From contig CM025853.1 of NCBI GenBank assembly GCA_003952965.2, positions 1,885,971 to 1,949,970 of the forward strand: a stretch of DNA of 64,000 nt. The letters are read 5' to 3'. Shown piece by piece: positions 21,881 to 35,084 of this stretch. The notes under the pieces are model-generated. The model was given only the letters and a program-made list of their open reading frames with translations, ran no database searches and had not been told where the DNA came from. The stretch's first letter is position 1, and every line of letters begins with the position of its first letter. This stretch comes from Morella rubra (taxonomy: Eukaryota > Streptophyta > Magnoliopsida > Fagales > Myricaceae). The position numbers and the translations under genes were made by a program.

Positions 21881-23397
21881 TGACAAAATGAGTTCTGGAT
21901 GAACATTAACAAACAAGAATTGCGATCATAAACCCTCCTTCTAAAGGTCCAACTTATATAAAAATATCTGAAATAAATCTCTAAACTGTGAAACTCCATT
22001 TATTTTAAGAAACAAAAACAACATAAGGTTTGCAACACCATCTAATTAATAATGAGGGTTCACCATCACTAATGGCATAACAGACAGAAAATTCATGATG
22101 ATCAACTTTCCAACAATTAAAAACAGAAGCGATAAATAATAGTTTTGACAAAATCTATTGCTCAACTCCTAATACTTTATTATGTTTTTTTATATACTGG
22201 GAAATATTTGCCGTGTTAAGAATATATAGCGAGCACGAAGATATCTATCTATTCATGGTTCCGGAAAGCCAATCCGAATCCCACAATTTCCAGAGACATA
22301 CAAAGAAATAGCCAACAGTACTGTGCAATGAAGTGAATCAAAAAACCAAACAGAAGATACTTAGCACAGTTGATTAAACTAAAAGAACACTGCACTTTTA
22401 TTTCTCCTCAACTATGGTTATGTCCTCTATCCATAAATCTCATGATCTAAGAACAAAAATATCAAGTAGTTTACATGAAAGATCAACTACGAATATCGAT
22501 GAAGTACTTTCGAGTAGGATTACGTATGAGGCTAAGAAGCTTGGCAGGCAGGCAAACAGGCCAAGGGATCTGTGTCAAGAAAAGTTCTTAACGAGGGCTC
22601 CCGACTATTGTCAAGTAGCAGCACCAGAAGTCGGCTTTAGGTGCCCTGAACTCCCGCTCCTAAAGCTTCGCCGGTGCGGAGTCAGAGAGAGGAGTTTGGA
22701 CTGGGACCGAATTCTTTTTTCTTTCTTCGACACAGTACATATAATTTCGTACGGAACGTGGATCTATATATATATATATATGTTGTAAGATGTATCCCTA
22801 AGGTTTTATCCAACCACTTAAGATTCATTCAAAAATTTATGAATTCGAATTCGAATTTTAATGCTATCGGATCACTTCGCTATCGCAGAAGGAGCTTTTA
22901 TACTAGTACTAGGGCTCTTTGAAAAGATTTAGTTGTGTTTAAACTTATTCAAAGCATTAATGGGTTCTAATTAAATTTCCTCCTAAATTAGATAGCTTCC
23001 ATATAAAATTCTTTTCATGAATGCTTATACTGTGCAAACATCAACCGTGACTAAAAATTTTAGCTCGCCTTTGCATGCATGTAGACAATCGAGTTGTAGG
23101 CATAGATGCACATTGCTGGTCGATTGGAAAGGGTTTTGGTAGAGTACTTTGAGAGGGATCTAGATCTCGTTTTGTATATTAAATAAGTTTAATATTTAAT
23201 CGAATATTTCATTAATAATTGTTTATTGCTCATATGGATTTATAAAGGCTACACATGTAATTGCCTAGTTACAAAATTGTAAACTAAAGCTTCTTTAGAG
23301 ATAACAAAAGCTAACTAATTAAAGAAGATAAAAAAATAATAGGAAAAAAGTCAACAACTTTGGAACTACCAATACAATTTTAAATAGAGTTTTAAAC
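21881..23397. other. Upstream region of the RING gene and AT-rich intergenic sequence
   Basis: About 22540-22720 is relatively GC-rich for this region and could hold an untranslated first exon of the RING gene, but no coding frame is convincing. A TA microsatellite lies at about 22762-22781. The rest is AT-rich without recognisable genes. Confidence 0.4.
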
Positions 23398-25292
23398 TAG
23401 GGGTGATCACATTTGGGCCAGAACCGAGCGGGCCGACCCAAACTGGCCCAGAAATTGGGCCGGCCGGTTTGGGTCCAGCCCGGTTCGGCTGTTGGTTCCC
23501 CAAATCCCAGAACCGAACCGAGGGCATTTTGGGTATTTTTCCTTTTTAAAAAAAATATATATATATAGTCGTTTGACCCCCCCCCCCCCCAAACTAAGCC
23601 CAGTCCCGACTCCCTCTCGGACGCCTCAAGCCCTCTCCCAATCCCCTTTCTTTTCCCCCGAGTCCTCGATGCCCTAGCCGCCCCCCACCCCTCTGGCGTC
23701 TCTCAGCTCTCTCTCTCTCTCTCTCTCGGCGTCTCTCAATCTCTCTCTCTCTAGCATCCACCAGCCTCACAGGCCTCCAGGTCCATATCTCTCTCTCTAC
23801 GATTTTTTTGTTCTAAAACGTCACGGATGCACATAATGGAGCACCGACATGATTTTCTTCGTTCTCGAGCTATTGGAGCTTACCTTAGTTTCAACCAGAT
23901 TTCTCGTATAAAAATGTCATTTTTGTTTTGATGGAAGCTTTGTTTGCCATGACTTGTTACTATGTTTTTTTAAGATTTGCCATTGATTTTTGTTTCTCTG
24001 ATTTATGAATTGTAGTTTAGCGTGGATTGTAGTTTAGTGTTTATTGTTCAAAAACATTAATAGATTTGAATATTTGCATTTTACAGAGCTGGTGATTTAC
24101 AAAGTTGTTAATAATTTCTTTGTACTGCTGTTGACGAGAATCAAATCAGGTTAGTATTTCCCATTTTACTAAGTTACTATTAATTTATGATAGAGATTGG
24201 AAGTTAGGATTATGTTGGTTTTGTGGAGATCGGAGGTCAGGGCTGATTTGATGTTGGATTTGGATGAATTTTTGGTTTAGTTTTGTTGGATGATTTGCTG
24301 ATTTTATGTTGTTGGATTGTTTAATGATTTAATGCTGATTTTATGTTGTTGGATTATTTGTTAATTTGTATTTTTTATTTTTAATATAGTCTAGATGGAA
24401 GAGACTCCAACAAGTCCCTTGATAATGAGACTCCAATAATGTGATTGATATTAAAGACGAGGAGGATGGGGTGCATATTGATCTTGATGATGATAACCCT
24501 AGTATATTGGATAGGGGAAGACTCTATTGCTGAGTCTATTGTTGATTATAAGTTAGTGGAAAATGTAGAGAAATATGAAGAATAAGCAGGTATTTTAGTT
24601 TATATAGTCAATTATAATTTATTTTAATCACAATTTATATTTATGTATACTTAACTTTTTGATTTGCTCCTTGGCCTGTCCGATAAGCGCCCAGTTGACG
24701 ATTAAATGTAATGAAAGTTGGAATATTTGAAACTTTTCTAATTTTAATTTTTTTGGTTGTTGTAATTTTAATTTATTTGTTGTTATTAATTGTTAACTTG
24801 TAGCTTATTTTCTTTTTATTTTTTTTTGGGTAGTTGATACTTGTTAGGGTTGGATGTTAAATAGCCCATTTTTTTTTTATTTTTTTAAGTATGTTGTTAA
24901 CTATTATTTATTAGGAGTTAGGACCCATGCAGCATGCACAGCTACAAAAACCCAAAGAAGCATAAAAATTGCATTATAAGTGTTAAATCGTGTGAAATAT
25001 TTGAAAAAATGGATAAATTTGGGCCACCGAATGGGCGGGACAAAGAGAGATTTGGGCTTAAAAAAATAAAATGAATTTGGGCAATTAAATTAAGCTTTTA
25101 AAAAAAGGTAAATTTTGGGCCCATTATTGGGCCTAACCGACCGAACCGGGCCGACCCCCGAACCTGGTCGGCCTGGCCGGTTCTCCCAACCGACGGTTCG
25201 ATCATCGGTTGGGAAATTATGAAAATCGAACCAGTCAGTTCGGCCCACGGTTTGGGCCCAAAACCGAACCAACTGGTTAGTTTTCAGCCTTA
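23398..25292. mobile_element. Degenerate hAT (Ac-like) transposon with 8-bp target-site duplication
   Basis: Left terminus TAGGGGTGATCAC and right terminus (reverse) TAAGGCTGAAAAC resemble the Ac/hAT end TAGGGATGAAAAC. The flanking 8-mers ttttaaac (23390-23397) and gttta-aac type gtttaaac (25293-25300) match in 7 of 8 bases. Both ends carry dense subterminal motifs of the 'aaccgaacc' / 'gggccgaccc' kind, as in plant hAT elements, at about 23410-23530 and 25115-25285. The 5' part has CT repeats and a leader-like GC-rich stretch (23580-23790). Inside is a decayed start of a coding region (24394 on). At 1895 bp with no intact transposase it cannot move by itself. Confidence 0.85.
24394..24590 (+). 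pseudogene. Probable remnant of a hAT transposase N-terminal coding exon
   Basis: After an acceptor-like 'ttaatatag', an ATG starts MEETPTSP, followed after frame changes by an acidic stretch of the type DIKDEEDGVHIDLDDDNPS and several stops. Such Ser/Asp/Glu-rich starts are common in plant hAT transposases. Frameshifts and stops show it is dead. Assignment rests mostly on its place inside the hAT element. Confidence 0.45.
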
Positions 25293-27089
25293 GTTTAAAC
25301 AATCAATCTTGACAGATTAAGCCCTTTAACTTACATAATTAATCAAATTGCTCTCTTAAATAAAATTTAAAGATTAAAATCTTGTCATGTGGCTCATTCA
25401 CAACACATGTCATGAGTTTGATCGTTGAATCTTTTATAGGAGTGCAAATTGATGAAATTTGATAATTCGTGGGTTTAATGTGTCAAAGATAGTAGTTTAG
25501 ACTTCTATTTGAAATTGTATTGATAGTTAGAGGGCTTAAAGCGATGTTTCACTAGAATAATAACTAATAAAGAGATTGAAGTAATTTAATCTTATTATTT
25601 GCTAATCATAATCCGGTGAAGTGGTATTCCATTCTTGAGCAGGACTCCTATCTTGACAATAAGTGGATCTATCTCATCACAATATTTATTGCAAGCTTCC
25701 AACTTCTAACACACTTTCATGTAACTCCTTTAATTTATTTTTTTTTCCCTTGTCCAGATCTTGCTCCAACAAGATTAATAATGACTATGTTTGTCTGTGT
25801 TTTTGAAAATATGTTAAATTTTTATTGATTTTAGTAAATTTTTTTATCTTTATTTTCAACAGTATTAAACAAACATACCCCCATAATTATCAGCTCAAAA
25901 TCATGGATAAGCTACGATAATACAATATTATTTTCTGTTTTCTCTATGTGTTTAAAGAATAGGACGTGACAACCAAAACGAAGAATAGAAAATAACAGAC
26001 AAGGTATGAGACTGTCCTGAGCCATTGTTTTGAAACCCACTTGAACTGGGCTGATGGTTCTCGAGGCAGTCGAAGAATGATTTCAGTGTATATAGATCTT
26101 GGCTGTGATAAATGGGTTCTTTTTGGCTGCTATCGTTTCTTTCTTGATGCAGCAGAGACGAGGGGCAAGGGCTTTGAAGTTTGATGTCCTGTTGCCTGGG
26201 CTCCCACTTCTAAACGTGTTGGTCTCCTATGGCACGCGGATTCCGATTAAGTGGTAAAATTCCATTAAGGGTCTTCCTTTTTTGTTTGTGGCTGACAACA
26301 GAATTTTCTCTTTATTCCGTTGGAAATTATCACTAAATTTTTAGTAATTTAAGGCAAAATTCCAATATTTGTCCTATTTTCTCTTCTAATTTGAATGGCG
26401 GATCTTCCATGTACGCATGTGCTCTGTTTGCATAAAACACAACTTTCGTCATGAAAAGTTGGCTAGATGGCAATAGAGTTGTTCTGTTTGTCCAAATCGA
26501 AAACCAAAGTGCTACGAACTTGGAAGGTTGATTTCCTAGGCTCTCGAAGCTTATCGGAAAGAGATCGAAAAAGAAGAGAAGTTCTACGGAGATAATGTTT
26601 AAACATTTTTTAATCATCCTTTTTCTAAATTTCCACATAATTTAATACTGCTCATATAAAGTTTAGTTTCGAACAACATTGATCCTATAATAAAATCCAT
26701 CTATTATATCTATCTCTCTTTAAATTGCATGGAAGAATACAGAAAATTCCTGAGAATTCTCATCCGCCGCAGATGGCTTCAATAGCCAATGAATGATCAA
26801 ATGCTCAACATGACTCATGCTACAGCAAAGGGTTCATAATCCCACAACGTTTTACACAAAATTTTGATAGATGTGAATCAATTAAAGATCAAGAGCTGGG
26901 TAATATTCACAGTTGTTTTATAGAACGAAGTAGCTATATGTACAAAGGGGAGATTAAACTTAATTGGATCATTAGCTGTACAGAGGAAAATTAAGTTCAA
27001 ACTCCCACCAAGTGGGTTTAACTTTTGACTGTTATATGACTATCTACACTACGACTCTTCCATCACATCTATCTGCCTCTAGCAGGGGA
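25293..27089. other. Intergenic sequence between the hAT element and ATG11
   Basis: No supported gene. The longest open frame (minus strand, 26638-26333) begins with Met but has no recognisable motif and no neighbours that would support it. The last few hundred bases before 27090 are probably the ATG11 3' untranslated region and terminator. Confidence 0.5.
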
Positions 27090-28094
27090 TCAGGAAGGTG
27101 GTGAATGAATGTTGGTATCAGGTAACATGGCTACTGTCACTACAAAGTATTCACAGCCAATGGGGACACCGTACGGGTTCAAAGTTGATCCTGAATTCAA
27201 GGTCAACCGATCGGTGCCAATGTCAGGGGTCAGGTAATCCATTTGATCCGCTCTACCATGCTCCATCCGAGTCGGAATCGGAGGCATCGGCTTCACAGTC
27301 TGGCGTTCAATATGCACAATCTGACCAACAATATAATTAGGTCGGCTTGGGAGATGGTCAGCAAACAATGCCACCGATTCAGCAGACAAGTAGTAGTTTG
27401 AGCAGTTCCGACTGATCGCCTGATAGTGCCCAGCTGGGTTAAGAACAAATGCAGCAATCTCAGGAACTTCCAGACGGCCAAAAGATATTTTTTCCTTGTT
27501 TGCCTGTAGCAAAATCAGAAGCGAAACAAAGGAGCCCATTAGTTATTGGCGCAATCAGAACAGCAGCCAGCCCCCAGGTTTTACCAAAGTCAAAAAGAAA
27601 AAAGGAGTGCCTTTTAAACCGCAGATCGCTTATTTGACCCTAAGACTTCTGCCAAAGTGGTTAAGAGCATTCAGTCACACTGCTGGCTTTCAAAAGGTGA
27701 ACCACCAGTTTGAGTCACTTAGTTCTGTTAGCAGACCACTATCAAAACAATAGAAACACCAGGAACACACTATTAATATGTTACCTGCTTCTCAAGTTGA
27801 TGCTTTGTGTATAAGGTTTTAACCACCTCTTTTTTCTCGTCCAATTCCTTCCTCAGCTGTTCATTTGCAGCTTCAACCTTCGGATATTTGGCAAGTAGCT
27901 CTTCGCGTTGCCTGGACAAGAGATTAACTTTATCTGCAAGGACCCGGATGCATTTTCGGAAATCGGCAGTATCATCATCTTCATTGTCATTGAGGGAACT
28001 GAAACAATTCAAATAAAAGAAAAGAAAAAGCAAAATAAGAAAAACCTCAATCATGAAGCATGTCAGTGCATCAAAAATGGATAAACCCGCACAC

Positions 28095-28131
<37 letters not shown>

Positions 28132-31100
28132 CATCTACTTTCTTGTTAAATTTTGATATCAATTGAACAGAGCTTACGACAACAAAGTGAACTCCTCTCC
28201 TTTCATCAGAGTAAAAAACATAAAAAAATTATGCATTTGAGTATTTTGGAAGAGGCATTTACAACCCTGACGATAATCCTCCCCCTCCATCAGTTTTGAC
28301 ACCAACTTGATTAACTGATCTTGTGTCAGAATGGGAATTAAAGTATTTGCATTTGATAAGGTCAAGTGAGTCATCCACAGCGTTTTCTGGTCGATTTATG
28401 AATCCAGCACATGCAGTGCGGATTGAGATACAGGGGACATGGGGAGGAGGACCAATGTCAGATTGACTACACAAATTAAGATGAGTATTCTTGCAACTTA
28501 CTTGGCCAAAGATTGTGCTAAAGTTTGCAAGGAATCTGCGAAAGCGGCCACTCCACCTGGTGCATGAACACAGCTCCGAAGTCTTTCAAAAAGGCCACGC
28601 ATTTTCAAAGCAGATGCACGCAGAGCACTATATTCTGAGGCCCTCCTGTCAGCTGCACAAAGATGTGTCTGGGCTTCCTCTCTTGCTTCATGCAACCAGT
28701 TCTCCAAGTGTACACAATTCATCTGTCATATAGTATGAATTAAAGTTATTAGATGCATGGTTCTTTAAAAGGAAAGCAGATTAAAGTTGTACAGACACTC
28801 ATTGAAAGCGTTAATGCCACTTTAGTCCTTAAGTTTTGGTCTCTTTTTAAATTTCGTCCCTGGGTTTTTACTCTATACACATTCCTGGATTTTGTTGTGA
28901 ACTATCAAACTAGTCCTAAAATGTCACTGACATTTTTTAAAAAACAAACAAAAAACAGCCATTCAAGTGCTAAAAATATTAAAAGACATTATTTAAAATT
29001 TTACTTCAAAAATAAAAAAATAATTGCAAAAAACTACATTAGAAAATAAGGTTTGTTCAAAAAATTAGAAATAACTAAAAAAAATTAAATACATAAAGCA
29101 ACGCCAATGTGGGCACCCCTGACGCAGCCACCCTGCCAAGGGAGGAGAGGTGAGGTCTGGGCACCACCCCCTATGCGAGGAGGTGGGGGTGGTTTCACCC
29201 TGTGGAAGGGGTGAAGCCAGGATCTCAGCTGTCCCCTGCAAGTTGTGGGAAGGCTCAGTGGCTCACAGCCACTGTGTGACTCCCTCTCGCGGGGTGGCCG
29301 CAACTCCCTTGGAGGAGGGAGCCCAAACCCGGGCTCCCTTTTGGCCATCCTACTGATCTGCTTGGGGAGGCTATATTGAGGACCCAGCTCTGGGCTCCCC
29401 ACCCTACTGCTCTACCTGAAGGGGTGGTGCCAAGACCACCCCAGTGGGTGGCCGCCAGGGAGCCCCATTACCACAGAGCTCAACCAGCTTAGCATATAAA
29501 GGAAAAAAGAATAAGGCATGCTAAGCTTAATTTCACTTGCTATTGCAACGAAGCTAACCATGTCATAGAAAGTGCACAAGTATTTAACAAGTAAGGCTAC
29601 GATTATCTCCACATGCCACAACATAAATGTTCAAGGTATCACCAGACTTGAGCATCTATAAAACAGTTCCAGATTAGTATATTAACCCAGCATCTCAAGT
29701 GCTAAGTCACTCAAACAGTGACATCTAACAATCACTTTTGAGGCTAGACTCATGCTCACCTTTGTCGGTTTTTACCTTTGCATGTGAACACATTATTCCA
29801 CCAGTATATGACAACATAGATCAACTTGTCATATTCATCTCAAGCATTTAGAACATGTCAAGAGGTATATTAAATCTAGTCTGTAAATCTCACTGACAAC
29901 TGTGTTGGATCAAAACTCAAAACTAAAAGTGTAAATAAGTGGGACAGAAAGGAGTGGACTCAGAATCATCTGAAACCTAATTACAAAACATGGGGAAGGG
30001 ATTTTTCGTTTGGGTTGGGGAGGAAAGGAGAAGAGGGGGGGGGGGAGGGGGAAGAAGATATTATACTTGTTGAAGAAATAAATGAATAATTTTTAGAAGC
30101 ATTAATCAATTAGTTCTAAAATAGTTCTCCTAAAAAGAAGAACATGAAAAGACAATTTATCAGCTCACTAGTACCTGTGACTCATCAAGGAGCTTCTGAC
30201 TTGCCTCCAACTCCTTTCTAAGCAAGTCAACCTCCTCCACCGTATCTTTAAGCTTGATTTCAGTTTCAGTCAACTGGTCTGATTTATCTGCAAGTGCACT
30301 TTGTAATTCCAACAAAAGATCACTGCTGACTTTCGAATCCAACCCCTGCTCTGCTGGTGTGTCAGATGGTAAAACGTTCAGAGGCTCGGGCATGCTCTCA
30401 GCAGTGGAACTGTTTGTAAAGGACATGCCCAACTGACCCACCATCTTATTTTTCCCATCTTTATCACCTAGCAGTTCTTCACGATGTGGTTCTCGCATTG
30501 AGGAATCAAGCTGAGGATTTTGTACCCCAGAGGAATCCATCATATTCTCATCCACCCCTTCTAGAGATTTGCCTGTTTGTCCAGTGAAAAGCCCCAGTTT
30601 TGCATTCAAAGAATTTGAGATACAAGAGACCTCATCCATGGGCTCACTAGTAGATATGCAAGTTATGTGGGGTTCACCACCTAAGATTCCTTGCTTGCAA
30701 TCATCCACCTTATCACCCAAAAGCTTCTGCCGTTGCAAATATTCATCAGACAATCTCTGCTCCAATTCTTGAATGCGCTTCTCATAAGACACACACTGCA
30801 TATGCTTCGTCCTGAGCATAGCTTTAAGATGTTTCCCATATTCATCTTTCAGATGCAAGGCTTCAGCTGTCTTCTCTGCAGCATTCTTCAATATACCGTC
30901 CAGTTTGTTGTCATCCAGTGAGTCATAGTCAACTTCAGGGGAGAGGGAACAAATCAAAGCAATTGCTGAAGCAAGTTCAGCTTTCAGTTTTGCATTCTCA
31001 ACTTCCATTTTGTTAGTTCCAGCAATCTCAACCAACTCAGAGCCTTCAGGAAGCTCCTCCGAGTCATATTTCTCAAGAGTGTCCACAGCATACTCTTCAA

Positions 31101-33892
31101 CCTCAGATGAATGTGAACTATCATTAGACAAAGGAAACGAACCCTTTAAGCTCCCACGCTTGTCACCCTTCAAAGGCAGTCCAGCCAAATACTCAGGAGC
31201 ATAACGATCCAGGTCTGAAATGTCAATATCAAGCAAACCAGTGTCAAAAGGAGCTATATTCACATCACACTGATTGGGGGTATCATACAATCCCATGGAT
31301 GCCACCACATCCCTGGGTATGTAAGAGCCATAAGCCTTCAAAAACTCCTCCCGCCTCCTCACCTCCACCTCCCTCTTCATGGCAAGCTTTTCAGCCAATT
31401 GTCCAGCCATGCCCATGTAAAGCTTCATAGAAGCCTTCCTTCTCACAACTTCCGCAAGGCAGGCTCTATATGCTGGGCCAATTCCACGCACTAACTTCAA
31501 GTCCATAAACAGATCATCCTGACGCACCATTGCCTCTCTAAAAACAGGAAACTGTAACTTAACATCTTTGATGAAGTAAGTAAGGCAAGTTATCTTCTGC
31601 ATGTAGCTATGAACAAAGATATTCATTTCATTCTTCTTATCCCTGCAAAAGTCCTGCAGCTTAGAAATAGCACGATCACACGCCTGCATCCTAGGGAGGT
31701 GATTCTTGTCATGGACATCATACATAGGACCCAAGGCTGAAACAGCATCATGAGGACGGAGTGACGAAGATAATTGGCAGGACAGACACTCATCCACAAG
31801 TTTCTTCACCGTATTGACATCTTTGCTGCATGAATATGCACACACTTATTTATTGGCCAAATTGATAAGTCTTTTCAGAAAATAACTGATTTTGGCAGAA
31901 CAAGGGATGATAGACACCAAAACTGCATAATACGACCTATAAACACAAGCTGCACATGACTCTAAGTTTCTTACTCATGCATTAATAGAGTTTTGTCTCA
32001 AGTATTTTCTAGATAAAATCAACACGCCGTATTCTTAGAGCCTTTCCTTGTACTATTCTTAAAGTACTCCTTAGATCCCTTGTCCCCCAGTTTTCATGAT
32101 TTGCTTCCAATTTCAATTCCCTTCCCATTCCTAACATACGGGCAGTGAAGGAAAGCAAATGACGTCCACAAGCCCAAAAAGACAGTTCCTTTATCTAAAC
32201 CACCAAACCCTGCCTTGCTGACCAGTTGTAAGGAAAATATATTCTAGGGAATGCTGTCCAATAAGTCCAAGATCATAAGATGGATCGAACACATATGGGG
32301 CAAAAGGACAAAAAACACATACTGGTGCATTACCAGCCAGATGATGAATAGGTACCAGATCACTCCAGTATGTACAATGAAGGCCAAATCACATAAGGCA
32401 TCGCGCATTTTGATAATCTCTACACCTGACAAAAAGCTAAATAGAGCACATTGGGAATCATGCACTTTTCAATAAATTTGAACCTTGAAATCCTCAACCG
32501 TCCATCAGATGTTCACCATCTGAGATGGGATAAGCATATAATACTTCAAAGACCTGAACTACAATGGACAATGTTGCAAGAAGAAATGAGGCAAATATTC
32601 ATGGGACTAATGAGGTACAAATGTGAGTCTCTTGGAGAATTCATACATAGGCAGGAGAGTTAAAAAACATAGGCTTGGTAACCATGAACATTTAATTGGT
32701 CTGCGCATCAAAAGCATACAAAAACATTTCTCCAAGTAAGTCATAAGGTGAATCCTGAGAAAGTAATTGTTAGCAATTATGTAACTTAGCCACAACAAAC
32801 TTTGAAATGATCAAAGGACCCCATCCAGCAAGAACTTGAATCGAGCCTGGAGTGAGGATCAAGAGTATGCATTTTGGCACCAAATAAATAAGCAACAACA
32901 TGTAAGTACATGAAACAATGACGACAAAAAAAAAAACAAAAAACAAACCTCAAAGATTGCAGTATACTCTTTTGGTCGTTGATGTATTGCTGATGCTCCT
33001 TTATCATAAACTCCAAATCCCTAGTAAGAAAAGAAGTCCTGCTAGCAAACAATTCCTCGACCTTGCGTTTCACTTCACCAAACATTTGCTTAAATTGTGA
33101 AACCTTATTCTCAAATTGCTTGTGGGAATTGCTACAATTCTCAGCTGACTTCCGCAAGTTCTCTTCCTTCACAAAATCCAGTAAGCACTGGCGGGTGGCA
33201 GTCTGCAAAGCAGGGGGAAGTTTGATTGATCTCAATTTCTCAATATCCCTCCCAAAATTGACCTGAAGATCAGAATGTATCCGGTTCTGTAGGGAATAAC
33301 GCTTCATGAAGTCCGTGTAATTTTGACTAAGCATCTTGTAGTATTGATCCAAATTACCCTTAGCAACCTCCAATGCCCTCTCTTGAACCTTTTGTTCCCT
33401 CAAAAGCCTCTCAGAGTTCTCGTATTTCACCTGGCTACGACTATAAATCACATGGCCCCGGCTGTAATGGTACCTGAATTGGCGCTCATAAGAAGGTAAA
33501 GCCTTCAGAGCAGGGTCAGAAGCATCATCCAAAGAATGAGGATTATGTGAAGAGGACGGTGATAGGGGGTCCGCAATATCAAGGACATCAACTTGCTCCG
33601 GCGGAGGAGGAGGTGAATTGGGTTGCAATCTTCCCTTATTGAATATGAAGACTTCCCGGTCATCCGAAGGAAGTTTATATGCTGAAAGTGGCCGCTGCGG
33701 CTCAAGTTTCATACCCAAACAGAGAACAACCTGATCACTGAAACTAACCCTCGACTCAGACTCGATGAATCGCATGACCGCCTCGACGAGTGTTGTTTCA
33801 TCGCAGTCGAGCTCGAATGTGTGCCCATTCTCAGCAATATGAACCAGAAGCTTGCCTCCATGTATCAACCTATCCGGGGTAGATGAACTCAT
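27090..33892 (-). CDS. ATG11: Autophagy-related protein 11 (ATG11), scaffold of the ATG1/ATG13 kinase complex
   Basis: Five exons on the minus strand: 33892-32949, 31825-30175, 28722-28502, 27998-27785 and 27503-27090. All have GT/AG borders and they sum to 1147 aa, about the length of Arabidopsis ATG11 (At4g30790). A ubiquitin-like N-terminal region starts GKLLVHIAENGHTFELD, followed by a proline run near residue 100. A long helical part contains YERQFRYHYSRG and VKRKVEELFASR. The central FIP200/ATG17-like stretch includes LRPHDAVSALGPMYDVHDK and REAMVRQDDLF. Extended coiled coils (VENAKLKAELASAI, YEKRIQELEQRLSDEYLQ) lead to the conserved C-terminal ATG11 domain with KISFGRLEVPEIAAF, HLPSRPNYIVGQIVHIERQ and GCEYFVVTVAMLPD. 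ATG11 links the ATG1-ATG13 kinase to ATG101 and promotes phagophore delivery and selective autophagy. Met 33892 is preferred over an in-frame Met ten codons upstream by homology. Confidence 0.96.
27640..27730 (+). mobile_element. tRNA-derived, SINE-like sequence in ATG11 intron 4
   Basis: Within the intron, on the strand opposite ATG11, 'tgccaaagtggttaagagc' resembles a tRNA D-arm / pol III A box. About 50 bp on, 'agtttgagtcac' resembles a B box (GGTTCGAATCC type). The flanks do not fold into an acceptor stem, so it is not an intact tRNA gene. A SINE head or tRNA pseudogene is the likely explanation. Confidence 0.35.
28096..28129. repeat. (TA)n microsatellite in ATG11 intron 3
   Basis: About 34 bp of uninterrupted TA dinucleotides. 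Confidence 0.95.
28790..29480. mobile_element. Two transposon-like insertions in ATG11 intron 2
   Basis: About 28790-28935 ('ccactttagtccttaagttttgg' ... 'caaactagtcctaaaatgtc') has the style of the long terminal repeat arms of Mutator-like elements, but a matching opposite arm was not found. It is followed by an A-rich stretch. Then 29096-29470 is abruptly GC-rich (above 60%) in an otherwise AT-rich intron, with repeated 'ggtggccgc', 'gggctccc' and 'accacccc' motifs. It has no credible coding frame. Both look like foreign insertions; the class is not certain. Confidence 0.4.
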
Positions 33893-35084
33893 CTTATCCT
33901 TAGAATAACAAATCTCCACCACAAATTCTCAATAACCACAATCAGACCCCCAAAACCACTTTGTTCATACAATGGAACTCTCGACCCCAGATTGCCAAAG
34001 TGGTCGAAGCAAGCTCTTATCTAGAGCTGAAACACCTGGCAGCAATTCAAATAGACTCCTTGAATAGATAATCCTCACGCAGACGAAGAAATTCAAATTT
34101 GAAGCGCTTAATCCCCGACACCACCCCGGACGATCTCAAAGCAGCCCAATTCCACAGCCAACCCACCAAGGACTTTATCGGAAACAAACTAACTGTCAAC
34201 GACGCAGCATTGAAACCAGTAAAGAGAAGCTATCCAACAGATATTTTCCGACCCGAAGAGAAAAAACCAGACTTTTTCCGCAAAACCTCAAATCTAATAT
34301 CAATCCACGATAAAAATCGACTAAAAACAAAAAAGACAACAAACGCACGAACGCTTACTTCCAAAACGCTAAATTATCACCAAACCACCATTAAATTCCA
34401 CAAAATCACCCCCAATCGCTCCAGACCCAACAAATTTCTATGTAAAATCCCTTATTCCCCTTCCACCAAGCCCCAACTCTTCCTCAGGAATGCTAGTCCC
34501 ACAACAAAACCCCACAAGAACACGAAATTAAATAAAGAAAGAATTTCAAGCAAGGAGTTAAAGAGAAAAACTTGAACCGACGCACGAAGATAATCAAAGA
34601 AGTGATTACGTGAAGAAAAGGATCTTCTAGAGAGAAAAAAATTTCCTTGGCTCAGCACAAGGTTTTCACGAAACCCTTTTTCTATTTTGTACTCGTTATT
34701 AGTGCAATCTACGTAATCGTATTCCTCTTCCACTTCCTCTTCTTCGATTTGTTCTCCTATTTTTCTTTTTTATCTTTTCCCAATAAACAAACCCAGGGAA
34801 CCTTCTGCGGGAAGTAACCACCGCTGCGTAGCAGAAGAGCTCTCCGTCTGTCTCTCTCTTCTCTCTCTTCACAGTGACTTTAGAAGAACAGAAAAACGAT
34901 CAGCTTATTAATCGCTTACATATGATTCTCCTCAATTTTTTATGTTTCTCTATTTTATTTCTTCCACAGTTTTATATTCATATTTTAAAATATCAAAAAC
35001 CTACCCCCAGACTCTCTTCACTGTCATTTTTGCCCTGTGGTTTTCAAATCTCAAAGGCGTCCCTTGTTAGTTTTTGTTTTTTTA
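33893..35084. other. ATG11 5' leader and promoter region
   Basis: The sequence up to about 34870 is probably the ATG11 leader and promoter on the minus strand. It is A/C-rich on the plus strand, and a CT-rich stretch at 34836-34870 marks its far end. An open frame of about 158 codons on the plus strand here (34099-34575) is Lys/Thr/Pro-rich low complexity and antisense to the leader, so I do not call it a gene. Confidence 0.5.

Noticed and set aside
26333..26638. 101-codon minus-strand frame
   Set aside because: No recognisable motif and no supporting exons; its length is expected by chance in this much intergenic DNA.
27640..27730. Intact tRNA gene in ATG11 intron 4
   Set aside because: A- and B-box-like parts exist but no paired acceptor stem or clean T-arm; kept only as a SINE-like sequence.
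28096..28129. Regular short repeats as a possible CRISPR-like array
   Set aside because: It is a plain TA microsatellite; no repeat-spacer structure occurs anywhere in this eukaryotic window.
34099..34575. 158-codon plus-strand frame opposite the ATG11 leader
   Set aside because: Low-complexity Lys/Thr/Pro composition, antisense to the expected 5' leader, no motif and no promoter.
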